From positions 1-29,853 of the IMG/VR virus record IMGVR_UViG_3300030943_000132: 29,853 nucleotides of DNA; one strand, given 5' to 3'. Source of the DNA: a virus. Under the pieces are notes generated by a model, which ran no database searches, was not told the origin of the DNA, and saw nothing but the letters and a program-made list of their open reading frames with translations. Shown here piece by piece: positions 23,210 to 29,560 of this stretch. The first letter of the stretch is position 1; every line of letters starts with the position of its first letter. A program made the translations under genes and the position numbers.

Positions 23210-23854
23210 TTAAAATACTAATTTAACAGTTTTAAATTTACCATTATATTCTATTTGCGCAATGTAAACTCCAGGAATGTTTTCAACCAAAATATATTCT
23301 TTTCCACTTGATTGAATAGTCATATAAACGCTTACAGCACCTTTTGAATCAATCAACCTAATACTTCCTTCTGTGCCATCGGTCAAAATTTTATATTCTG
23401 TTTCTGATATCTTAACAAAAGATATATCCGTTTTTACAATCGATTCATCAATTGGAGTAGTGCAATTTTGAATGTTTACCGTATAATCAACTACATACTT
23501 CCCAGAGCAAGTATAACCGGTTGGAATCCTATATTCGCAATGAATAACAGTTGTTTGAGTAAGACCGCTACAATTCAATGTTTGGCCTGTATTTATTACC
23601 TGATTTGTAATACCGTTTACCCAATATATTTGTCCAAGATTATCCGGATCGTTAAAGAGTGCGTTTCTTGTGAATGCTTCATTGATGCACTTCGTAGTAC
23701 TTCCTTCTGGGTTATTAAACCAGAAATAAGGATTCGTTATACATTCGGCTGTAGGTGGGTCCATCATTGGGTCCTCTGGATAGAATGTTAATTGAGCGAT
23801 AGAATTAAGTGCTATTGAAAGCACTAATAGAATTGAGAATATTACCTTTTTCAT
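23210..23854 (-). CDS. Secreted protein with type IX secretion C-terminal sorting domain
   Basis: 214 residues. An N-terminal Sec signal peptide (basic MKKV, hydrophobic core FSILLVLSIALNS, cleavage before Gln21) leads into a region with six cysteines (38, 56, 95, 106, 116, 131), consistent with disulfides outside the cytoplasm. Residues ~143-214 match the type A sorting domain of the Bacteroidota type IX system: GSIRLIDSKGAV, a strand SGKEYILVENIPGVYIAQI, then NGKFKTVKLVF ending the protein. In the host such domains send cargo through the outer membrane and are cleaved with anchoring or release. In a phage this suggests a lysogenic-conversion or surface-changing protein. The cargo function is unknown. 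Confidence 0.8.
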   Translation of the reverse strand: MKKVIFSILLVLSIALNSIAQLTFYPEDPMMDPPTAECITNPYFWFNNPEGSTTKCINEAFTRNALFNDPDNLGQIYWVNGITNQVINTGQTLNCSGLTQTTVIHCEYRIPTGYTCSGKYVVDYTVNIQNCTTPIDESIVKTDISFVKISETEYKILTDGTEGSIRLIDSKGAVSVYMTIQSSGKEYILVENIPGVYIAQIEYNGKFKTVKLVF

Positions 23855-23856
23855 AA

Positions 23857-24129
23857 TTATAGAGATTGTTTTTTTTTGTTTAATAATTCAATTATTGCAT
23901 CTTCAATAAAATTTTTTACTTCGCTTTTATCAAAGTCCTGAACGATTGGAACCAGAAGATTATATTTTTCTTGATCTGTTAAATCAAGACCATCAAAATC
24001 ATAACACTCTTCTTTCAAGTCGTCAAGAATAAATGTAACATCTTCTATTTCCCAGGTAGTGAATGCGTAACGTCTGTTACGCAATTCACTAATTAGTTCT
24101 TCATCGGAGAAATTTTTTAAATCTGCCAT
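23857..24129 (-). CDS. Small acidic protein of unknown function
   Basis: 90 residues, rich in Asp/Glu and predicted helical (NFSDEELISELRNRRYAF; KSEVKNFIEDAIIELLNKK). No family is recognised. It lies between the LPD29-like gene (2-base gap) and the secreted protein gene (2-base gap), so all three are probably on one transcript from the promoter at 24.77 kb. An acidic cytoplasmic protein in an early block could mimic DNA or inhibit a host factor, but nothing specific shows this. Confidence 0.55.
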   Translation of the reverse strand: MADLKNFSDEELISELRNRRYAFTTWEIEDVTFILDDLKEECYDFDGLDLTDQEKYNLLVPIVQDFDKSEVKNFIEDAIIELLNKKKQSL

Positions 24130-24131
24130 GA

Positions 24132-24740
24132 CTATTTTTTTTCAATTGAGGTTTCAGTACTATACTCTTTGCCGTCAACTTCATAGATGAAATATACAGT
24201 AAAATTATTTGTTTCTGACCAATTAACAGACTTTAAAACAATTTTACTTTCATCCTGAGTAACAAAATTTTTAACTCTGAAAAGTTTATGAGTCCAGTTC
24301 CAAGCGCTAAACAACATTGTTTTGAAATCGTTGTTGTAATCTTCTTCAGAAGTGATTTCTGGAACATCAGTAAATTTGATTGTATCAGAAATCATTTTAG
24401 CCAATTGATATTTGAAAGAAGAAGGAATTTCTTGTTTTACAAATACATATTTAAACTGTTCCAATTCGTAACCTTCAATAACAAGCGATTCAGATTTATT
24501 ATACTCATAAATATCCTCCATGCTGTTAAAGTTGCCGTATTGCAAATTACTGCAAAACGATTCTACTTCTTTTTCATAGGCTCCAAAAGTATAGCTTATG
24601 TTGATTGAAGAACCTCCAGAATAAGATTCTGTTCTAACTGAAGCAGTTATTCCGAATCTTCTTTTAAGTTCTTTTTTTAACAAATGTGTAGTTTTTCTAA
24701 CATCTGCTTTGATTGGGGCGGTTTTTGTTTCTGTTGTCAT
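24132..24740 (-). CDS. LPD29-like domain protein
   Basis: 202 residues from the ATG at 24740; a longer frame from a GTG at 24785 runs through the promoter and is rejected. Residues 15-85 resemble LPD29, a domain of large polyvalent mobile-element proteins: THLLKKELKRRFG, then SVRTESYSGGSSINISYTFG and FNSMEDIYEY. The remainder is helical followed by beta strands (SVNWSETNNFTVYFIYEVDG). LPD29 domains occur in plasmid and phage proteins thought to protect incoming DNA or interfere with host functions; the biochemical role is unknown. The start is preceded by AAACACGTACCAAA, identical to the leader at 28.74 kb. Confidence 0.65.
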   Translation of the reverse strand: MTTETKTAPIKADVRKTTHLLKKELKRRFGITASVRTESYSGGSSINISYTFGAYEKEVESFCSNLQYGNFNSMEDIYEYNKSESLVIEGYELEQFKYVFVKQEIPSSFKYQLAKMISDTIKFTDVPEITSEEDYNNDFKTMLFSAWNWTHKLFRVKNFVTQDESKIVLKSVNWSETNNFTVYFIYEVDGKEYSTETSIEKK

Positions 24741-24764
24741 TTTGGTACGTGTTTTATTATGTAA

Positions 24765-24795
24765 CAAATATAACATATATAACACGTATTAGCAA
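24765..24795 (-). promoter_or_regulatory. Bacteroidota promoter for the LPD29-like / secreted-protein operon
   Basis: On the minus strand TTG (24795-24793), 20 bases, then TATATTTG (24772-24765). The wider pattern CCTTGC-N17-GTTATATTTGTTA is the same as at 28.99 kb. The promoter lies between TACGTGTT (24788-24781) and AACACGTA (24753-24746), an 8-base inverted repeat that could bind a repressor. The TTG sits in the end of the previous gene. Confidence 0.7.
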
Positions 24796-25199
24796 GGACT
24801 ATTTGAATTATTTTCTATTAAATCTATAACTATTTGAGGTTGAACACTATATATATTGCTTTCTATAGCTGAAATTACTGCATTTATAGCGTTTATACGG
24901 CCTTTTAATGATTCAATGTATACTTTTACCTTTTCCCTGTCATTTTCGATATAATAGCCCTTTGAAGAAGCTACTAACATTGGAATATGATTCCTTCGTA
25001 AGTGATTGATTATTTTTCTTACCCTGGCACCAGAAAGTTTTATGTTGTGAATTTCTTTGAATCCGGAAATTATTCTGTGAGAAGTGACAGCGTTATTTTC
25101 GCCAACATAGTATTTATGGAAATATCTTCCAAGTAAAACAGCTGCCGTATCTTCATCAGCTGTTAATGGTTGGGTTTCATCTTCAAATCCTTCAATCAT
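24789..25199 (-). CDS. Probable winged-helix DNA-binding protein
   Basis: 136 residues from the ATG at 25199, whose ATGA overlaps the previous stop; an in-frame TTG at 25211 is less likely. Residues ~55-95 resemble a winged helix: SHRIISGFKEIHNIKLSGARVR, KIINHLRRNHIPM and a wing VASSKGYYIE. This 'vr..i..LR..gipi.s...GYy.' pattern occurs in phage replication/regulatory proteins. The C-terminal helix (ESLKGRINAINAVISAIES) could dimerise. It may regulate the early region or act in replication initiation. Confidence 0.6.
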   Translation of the reverse strand: MIEGFEDETQPLTADEDTAAVLLGRYFHKYYVGENNAVTSHRIISGFKEIHNIKLSGARVRKIINHLRRNHIPMLVASSKGYYIENDREKVKVYIESLKGRINAINAVISAIESNIYSVQPQIVIDLIENNSNSPC

Positions 25200-25384
25200 A
25201 AAAGTATACAACCAGAATAATATTTATCAGCTATTTCTGAGTTATGCGATTTATGAATATAAATTGCATAATTATCAATTCCTCTTGCTATATTTTTTCC
25301 CATTTCTATTAAAAACACCTCTGAAATTTTACGACTTGATTTTTTCGTTTTATAAGGAAGTTTGATACAAGGTCTTTTATACAA
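25196..25384 (-). CDS. Small protein of unknown function, start uncertain
   Basis: The open frame begins with a TTG at 25384 directly after the in-frame TAA of the previous gene, giving 62 residues; the first ATG (25303) would give 35. The sequence is basic at first (KRPCIKLPYKTKKSSRK), then EVFLIEMGKNIARGIDNYAIYI. Because it shares frame with the 163-aa gene, it could be a TTG-started gene, a detached C-terminus or a readthrough extension. Its stop overlaps the next start (ATGA), which supports translation through this region. Confidence 0.4.
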   Translation of the reverse strand: MYKRPCIKLPYKTKKSSRKISEVFLIEMGKNIARGIDNYAIYIHKSHNSEIADKYYSGCILL

Positions 25385-25876
25385 TTAACTATGTCCTGTT
25401 TCATCTTCTTTTTCTTTTTTTGAATATTCTGAAAACGTATATCTAAATTCTGTCCAATGAATTATTTGTCCTTTGAATCCCTTGGAGAAGAATCTATAAA
25501 ATTTTTGTAGAGAAGGAAAACCATCATTCATTGCTATTGATTCATGCGCTGATTTTTCAACTTTAATTCCATCAATCCAAATATCTGGAGTTGGCGCACC
25601 ATAAGAACGTTTTATTTCTATCGATTGTACACCGGTACAAGTAGTAAATTGATACTTATTTATACGCTTGTAATTCTTTGAACGAATACCAGTAGCCATT
25701 TGTATACTCATGCCTCCTTTCCATCGTTCGTTACGTCTAAGAGTATGAATCTTATTGAATGGTTCTTTGTCTGGCCATTCATCAAATGGTCCAATAAAAC
25801 CACCATCGTGAATTATTCTTTCATAAAAGAACGTTGGTTCACCCCATGGAAACTTTGTATAAAATCCTAAATTCAT
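25385..25876 (-). CDS. Conserved phage protein, possibly ASCH/PUA-like fold
   Basis: 163 residues. KFPWGEPTFFYERI is followed by FNKIHTLRRNERWKGGMSIQM, like the 'K.hTiR...rWk.G..I' segment of ASCH-type (PUA-like) domains that bind RNA or modified bases. Strands follow (YQFTTCTGVQSIEIKRS; DIWIDGIKVE) and a C-terminal FFSKGFKGQIIHWTEFRY. Similar short proteins are common in phages of Bacteroidota; none that I know has an assigned reaction. The start overlaps the previous stop (ATGA). The ASCH link is an inference from one motif. Confidence 0.6.
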   Translation of the reverse strand: MNLGFYTKFPWGEPTFFYERIIHDGGFIGPFDEWPDKEPFNKIHTLRRNERWKGGMSIQMATGIRSKNYKRINKYQFTTCTGVQSIEIKRSYGAPTPDIWIDGIKVEKSAHESIAMNDGFPSLQKFYRFFSKGFKGQIIHWTEFRYTFSEYSKKEKEDETGHS

Positions 25877-26157
25877 TTTTTCGGTGTGTATTTTTTAATA
25901 TCGATAACCGGCTTTTTTTGCATCATCGAAAGTTGCATTCCTACTTCAGCTTTGAACCAATGTTTTTTTAGATAATCATAGTTAACGAACTTGTGCGCAT
26001 CACCTATTTTATACGGTAACTTGTAAGCTAATTTTACTTGGACTTCATCTTCAGGATTCTTTGAAACTATATACATACAAAGCATTTTTTTTGAAAGAGG
26101 AAGTTCTCGCATCATGCATTGTCCGTATTTCAATTCTTGCTTTGATTCTTTAGCCAT
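25873..26157 (-). CDS. Small protein of unknown function
   Basis: 94 residues, basic. Segments include YGQCMMRELPLSKKMLCMYIV, EDEVQVKLAYKLPYKIGDAH and FVNYDYLKKHWFKAEVG. No motif is recognised. It is the second gene of the run that starts with the helix-turn-helix gene (13-base gap) and overlaps the next gene by four bases (ATGA), so the three are probably co-transcribed. Confidence 0.55.
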   Translation of the reverse strand: MAKESKQELKYGQCMMRELPLSKKMLCMYIVSKNPEDEVQVKLAYKLPYKIGDAHKFVNYDYLKKHWFKAEVGMQLSMMQKKPVIDIKKYTPKK

Positions 26158-26170
26158 ATTAATTAATCAA

Positions 26171-26440
26171 TCAATATTTTCTGGACGTTAAATCCTTCAG
26201 AATTAAATCATCAATAGAAACTCCATATAGTTTTGACAATTGAATTAAAATTTCAATTGTTGGCCTACAATATCCCGTTTCATGATGCCCTACTAATTGA
26301 TAATTACATTTTAAAATTCTTCCTAAATCTTGCTGAGTATAATTATTTAGCCTTCGGAAGAAGCGCAAATTTTTCCGCAATGTATCGCAAACATCACTTA
26401 CTATATCTTCTTTATTTGGTATCGAGTTTCTTTTTTTCAT
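26171..26440 (-). CDS. XRE-family helix-turn-helix regulator
   Basis: 89 residues. Residues 20-80 are a standard HTH_3 domain: LRKNLRFFRRLNNYTQQDLGR (helices 1-2), CNYQLVGHHETG (recognition helix), RPTIEILIQLSKLYGVSIDDL. The order and spacing fit Cro/CI-like regulators, but no dimerisation or cleavage domain is present. A promoter lies directly upstream. It may repress its own operon or the adjacent early genes; candidate operators are the AACACGTA sites, although none lies at this promoter. Confidence 0.88.
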   Translation of the reverse strand: MKKRNSIPNKEDIVSDVCDTLRKNLRFFRRLNNYTQQDLGRILKCNYQLVGHHETGYCRPTIEILIQLSKLYGVSIDDLILKDLTSRKY

Positions 26441-26445
26441 TGATA

Positions 26446-26474
26446 CAAATATACAATATTTAGTTTAATACAAA
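26446..26474 (-). promoter_or_regulatory. Bacteroidota promoter for the XRE regulator operon
   Basis: On the minus strand TTTG (26474-26471), 17 bases, then TATATTTG (26453-26446), within the known spacing. The ATG follows 6 bases after the box, so the transcript would have almost no leader. Confidence 0.6.
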
Positions 26475-26487
26475 CCATTTTAGGGTA

Positions 26488-26754
26488 TTATTTAATTGAT
26501 ATTGGATTAAAGGTCTTATCATTAGTATATTCTATAAAATCATAGATATTTTCTCCCATCCAATTGCACAGCTTTATAATATTCAAAAGTCCTGGAATAT
26601 TTCCCTCGAGTGTAGATTTTATTATTCGGCTGCTTACTCCAGAATCAAATACAACATCATTCCAATTATATTTTGGTCCCTTTGATTCTTTGAATTCTTT
26701 AAGAGAAAGAATAAAGGAGTTGATATTAAAATATGGTTCGTTTTTCTTTGGCAT
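26488..26754 (-). CDS. Small helix-turn-helix-like protein
   Basis: 88 residues from the ATG at 26754; an in-frame TTG two codons earlier would overlap the previous stop. Residues ~8-75 look like a divergent Cro-type fold: NINSFILSLKEFKESKG, a SGVSSRIIKSTLEGN recognition segment, then LLNIIKLCNWMGENIYDFIEY. It neighbours the XRE gene, which starts 48 bases further on from its own promoter. Two small regulators side by side could form a switch, but both are on the same strand, unlike CI/Cro. Confidence 0.65.
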   Translation of the reverse strand: MPKKNEPYFNINSFILSLKEFKESKGPKYNWNDVVFDSGVSSRIIKSTLEGNIPGLLNIIKLCNWMGENIYDFIEYTNDKTFNPISIK

Positions 26755-26756
26755 AA

Positions 26757-27095
26757 TCAAACATTTAATTGGTCTGGAGAATCAAATTGTTTTGCGTTTT
26801 CCATCGGATCATCTATAACTTGTATTTCTCCAGAAAAATATTGGCGCAATAACTCTTCAATTACTTTTATGTGTTGGTAATAATGCATTTCGGCTTCAGT
26901 AGAATTTTCTTCAGCGTTCATTGCTTTGTAGAAATCATAAATAAACTTCTGTAGTTCTTGGCTGAATAATCTACCTCTATATTTAATTTCATTTCGGAAA
27001 ACCATTTTATCTTTGGAGAGTAAATCTATTTCCTCCTGTAGCGCGTGAATCATTGCTACTACCTTTGTAGCGCGTTCTAATGTTTCTGGATTCAT
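26757..27095 (-). CDS. Coiled-coil protein of unknown function
   Basis: 112 residues, predicted mostly helical: ERATKVVAMIHALQEEIDLLS, RGRLFSQELQKFIYDFYKAMN, MHYYQHIKVIEELLRQYFSG. No family is recognised. The start overlaps the previous stop as ATGA, so it is likely translated with the 265-aa protein. Confidence 0.55.
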   Translation of the reverse strand: MNPETLERATKVVAMIHALQEEIDLLSKDKMVFRNEIKYRGRLFSQELQKFIYDFYKAMNAEENSTEAEMHYYQHIKVIEELLRQYFSGEIQVIDDPMENAKQFDSPDQLNV

Positions 27096-27889
27096 ATTGT
27101 TGATTTAGCGTTGCGAACATAACCAGATTTGGCAAATGGTTCTATCCATATTAATTTTCGTTTCTTACGTCCTTCTCCAAAAGGTTGAAGCCTTAAATGA
27201 CCATCAACACTAAAACCTTCTGAACGTACTACAGTAGTATTCCAGGAAGAATCTACAACCTGTACATCATTGCGCGTTAAATTATAGTATCCGTTTTTCT
27301 TTGTACCTACTTTTTTACCTGAAGGAATAACTTTTACTTCTGGTTCGGTATACTTCAGAAACATTAATATTTGTAAGAATCGAATACAATACGGTTCCCA
27401 ATTTTCAACTTTATAATCCTCTGGCTTTCCACCAAGACCAATATGCCATACCGAATAACCTACATTATCAATTCCATTGTTATCATACAAATAACAATGC
27501 ACAACATAAATATTAGATGCTACAATCATGTATCGATAGAATTCACGATTGAAAGAGATGTGAGCAAATACATCCGGGGCATATTCTATATTGGTAGAAG
27601 TATCAACTTCTTCAATCATTGAAATTGTTTTTCCAGTAATGTTTATTTTGGAAATTATTTCATTTGTTGTTTTAGTGAAAATGTATTTCGGTATATCTCT
27701 ACAAAAAGCAATATCTTCATTTTCGCCTCTGAATTCTCCATTGAATCCAGCACCAATTAAATATTGTGCCATGCTTAGAAGCATAGGATTAATTTCTTTA
27801 TCTTCTTTCCAAACTGGAATAATGTGTTTGCGCAAATGACTTATTTCCGGTTCATCTATTCCGTAAAATGTTTTGTGATTGATAAACAT
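27092..27889 (-). CDS. Conserved phage protein of unknown function
   Basis: 265 residues. The most distinctive part is the C-terminal 60 residues: VQVVDSSWNTTVVRSEGFSVD, GHLRLQPFGEGRKKRKLIWI and FAKSGYVRNA, a highly basic, aromatic stretch typical of a conserved domain seen in phages and mobile elements of Bacteroidota. The N-terminal part has PMLLSMAQYLIGAGFNGEF and a YRYMIVASNIYVVHCYLY core. The pattern of a basic, glycine-rich end suggests nucleic-acid contact, but no catalytic motif is visible. It is the third gene of a tight run (gap of one base upstream, ATGA overlap downstream). Confidence 0.55.
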   Translation of the reverse strand: MFINHKTFYGIDEPEISHLRKHIIPVWKEDKEINPMLLSMAQYLIGAGFNGEFRGENEDIAFCRDIPKYIFTKTTNEIISKINITGKTISMIEEVDTSTNIEYAPDVFAHISFNREFYRYMIVASNIYVVHCYLYDNNGIDNVGYSVWHIGLGGKPEDYKVENWEPYCIRFLQILMFLKYTEPEVKVIPSGKKVGTKKNGYYNLTRNDVQVVDSSWNTTVVRSEGFSVDGHLRLQPFGEGRKKRKLIWIEPFAKSGYVRNAKSTI

Positions 27890-27890
27890 A

Positions 27891-28085
27891 CTATCTTAAT
27901 TTAATATCAAAATTTCCGTGTTCCTGTCTTAATTGGTCCATATTATCTTCTATGTAATCAAGTACCTTTTGATCTTTACAATCATTGTTCTTTAACCAAA
28001 GAAGATAAGACGCTGGTACATTGGCCATTTTTTGCCCTTTATATTTGCCGAAAGGCATCAAAGAATTATCCGTTAGTTTCTCCAT
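27891..28085 (-). CDS. DUF3820-family protein
   Basis: 64 residues. MPFGKYKGQKMANVPASYLLW followed by L is the DUF3820 signature ('mpFGKykG..l.dvP..YL.Wl'). This short domain also occurs fused to DNA polymerase III epsilon-type exonucleases, so a link with DNA metabolism is reasonable but unproven. Its start overlaps the previous gene by 20 bases, and the next gene starts two bases after its stop. Confidence 0.82.
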   Translation of the reverse strand: MEKLTDNSLMPFGKYKGQKMANVPASYLLWLKNNDCKDQKVLDYIEDNMDQLRQEHGNFDIKLR

Positions 28086-28743
28086 TTATTGTTTCAAATA
28101 ATGCGTTTAACTGTGCAATAATTTCTTCCCGTGTTGGTGGTACACCGTCTTGCCAATCACTCATAAATGAGAAATCAGAATATGTTTCCAGATTATAATC
28201 TATGAATTCATCCTTTTGTTTCTGGGTAAGATTAGACCATAATTTCAATGTTTCAAGCGTTGGCGCTTCTTCTATTTCGTTAAACAATTCTTGCATCCAA
28301 TCAACTCCCAATGGGTAAAGTTTTTCTTTCATGAAATCATCAACAACATCTAAAAATTCACCGTCCCACTCTCTATTCTTATGCAATTGTTGAAAATCAA
28401 TAGTATATTCTTTTGCGAGTTGATAAATACCATACATTCCTTCTTTGGCTTGTGTTTCTTCTATTAATTCGCAAGGCTTATCCAAATTATTTTCCCAAGC
28501 GAGTATTTCAGAAATACGATAATGTGTTTCTAAAAATGAATCCAAATCATCTATAGCAGTAGTTCCGGAATCGTAACGGGAACAAACATCATTAATTACT
28601 TCAGCTGTTAAATCGGAACTTCCAAGCATTATTCCGCTAAATATTTCGTGCCTATCAGAAACGGTTAATTCTTCATTCATTTCTTCGCTTCTGAAATAAG
28701 CCATGAATTCTTCTCTGGTTATTACTTTTCTTGATTCGTTCAT
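28066..28743 (-). CDS. Acidic protein of unknown function
   Basis: 225 residues, strongly acidic and predicted helical throughout (DRHEIFSGIMLGSSDLTAEVI; EFLDVVDDFMKEKLYPLG; SNLTQKQKDEFIDYNLETYSD). No catalytic or binding motif is recognised. The 17 bases up to and including its ATG (28757-28741) are identical to those of the LPD29-like gene, including AACACGTACC, hinting at shared control. It may be a DNA-mimic or host-directed early protein, but that is speculation. Confidence 0.55.
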   Translation of the reverse strand: MNESRKVITREEFMAYFRSEEMNEELTVSDRHEIFSGIMLGSSDLTAEVINDVCSRYDSGTTAIDDLDSFLETHYRISEILAWENNLDKPCELIEETQAKEGMYGIYQLAKEYTIDFQQLHKNREWDGEFLDVVDDFMKEKLYPLGVDWMQELFNEIEEAPTLETLKLWSNLTQKQKDEFIDYNLETYSDFSFMSDWQDGVPPTREEIIAQLNALFETINGETNG

Positions 28744-28764
28744 TTTGGTACGTGTTTGGTTTTT

Positions 28765-28965
28765 TTATAATTCTACTAATGTGCAATGTTCTTCTAATTC
28801 AGAAAGGGGAATTCGTCCGTTATTACTGGAATAATAACCTTGTGATTGAAATCTATTTTTCCATTCGTTAAAAGCCTCTTTAGCTTTTTCTGGAGAATTA
28901 TATTTCTTCTCTCTATCTATTGGAAAACCATCTGGAGATAGAATATTATATTTTGGCTTTTTCAT
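28765..28965 (-). CDS. Small conserved protein of unknown function
   Basis: 66 residues. KYNILSPDGFPIDREKKYNS, then KEAFNEWKNRFQSQGYYSS and ELEEHCTLVEL. The pattern of a short strand, a helix and 'RF..QGYYS' recurs in small proteins of Bacteroidota mobile elements as I recall them, without known function. It has its own promoter and terminator upstream, forming a separate little transcription start between two related leader motifs. Confidence 0.6.
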   Translation of the reverse strand: MKKPKYNILSPDGFPIDREKKYNSPEKAKEAFNEWKNRFQSQGYYSSNNGRIPLSELEEHCTLVEL

Positions 28966-28990
28966 ACGTATTTTGTTTTAATTGATATAA

Positions 28991-29021
28991 CAAATATAAC
29001 ATAAGTTATACAAAAAAGCAA
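28991..29021 (-). promoter_or_regulatory. Bacteroidota promoter for the 66-aa gene and following early operon
   Basis: On the minus strand TTG (29021-29019), 20 bases, then TATATTTG (28998-28991). CCTTGC-N17-GTTATATTTGTTA is shared with the 24.77-kb promoter. The CCTTGC is also the 3' arm of the terminator just upstream, so the two signals overlap. Confidence 0.7.
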
Positions 29022-29051
29022 GGACAAAAAGATATTTTTTTTCGCCCTTGC
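29012..29051 (-). terminator. Intrinsic terminator after the DUF6166-like gene
   Basis: On the minus strand GCAAGGGCGAAAAA pairs with TTTTTGTCCTTGC (one bulged G, one G-U), followed by six T (29017-29012). It lies 23 bases after the stop codon. Confidence 0.83.
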
Positions 29052-29074
29052 CAAACAATTGTAACACGTAATCT

Positions 29075-29560
29075 TTAATTCCTATCGATATCTTTATTTA
29101 TTAACTCTCTAAGCCAATCGTAATTTTGAACTACTACTGGCTTTCCCTGTTCGCTTTCGCACTTTGGCGCAAGTCCAGGAATAAGAGTTTTAAAGTTAGA
29201 ATCTACCATTCTTGTTTGAGGCTTCTCTATAATATTGATATGAGAGGTAATAATTTTATTACTCATAATCATTACCATGACAGTAGCGCGAAAATCTGAT
29301 TCACGGGGAATTTTTGCAATGATACTTTTTACAAAATCTTCATGTAAGTATGCAGCATCATTGAAGGAAATTCCAGCTTCTAAAATTATTGCTAATGCAG
29401 ATTGTGCCGGTTGTGAACCACAATAGCCCCAATCAAATTCTTCAGCATATCGAATAAAAGATTGTGATTTTGTAATATCAACAATTCTATCATTGAACTT
29501 TAGTTCGGTTCGGTGCGGTAACTTAGTACCTTCGATTACAAAAAGTAAGTCTGTTGTCAT
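29075..29560 (-). CDS. DUF6166-like protein
   Basis: 161 residues. The central FDWGYCGSQPAQSALAIILEAG resembles the core of DUF6166 ('F.WGYgGSGPAQLALAIL'), a family of unknown function frequent on plasmids and phages. The stretch before it (LKFNDRIVDITKSQSFIRYA) and after it (YLHEDFVKSIIAKIP) fit the family layout; the last ~60 residues are variable. The start overlaps the previous stop (ATGA). A terminator follows the gene. Confidence 0.65.
   Translation of the reverse strand: MTTDLLFVIEGTKLPHRTELKFNDRIVDITKSQSFIRYAEEFDWGYCGSQPAQSALAIILEAGISFNDAAYLHEDFVKSIIAKIPRESDFRATVMVMIMSNKIITSHINIIEKPQTRMVDSNFKTLIPGLAPKCESEQGKPVVVQNYDWLRELINKDIDRN

Noticed and set aside
23468-23791. Plus-strand open frame of 107 codons opposite the secreted protein gene
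   Set aside because: The minus frame has a clear signal peptide and sorting domain; the plus frame shows no domain and no expression signals.
24789-26754. CI/Cro-type divergent lysogeny switch
   Set aside because: The helix-turn-helix genes are all on the same strand, no divergent promoter pair was found, and no integrase or cleavable repressor domain is visible.
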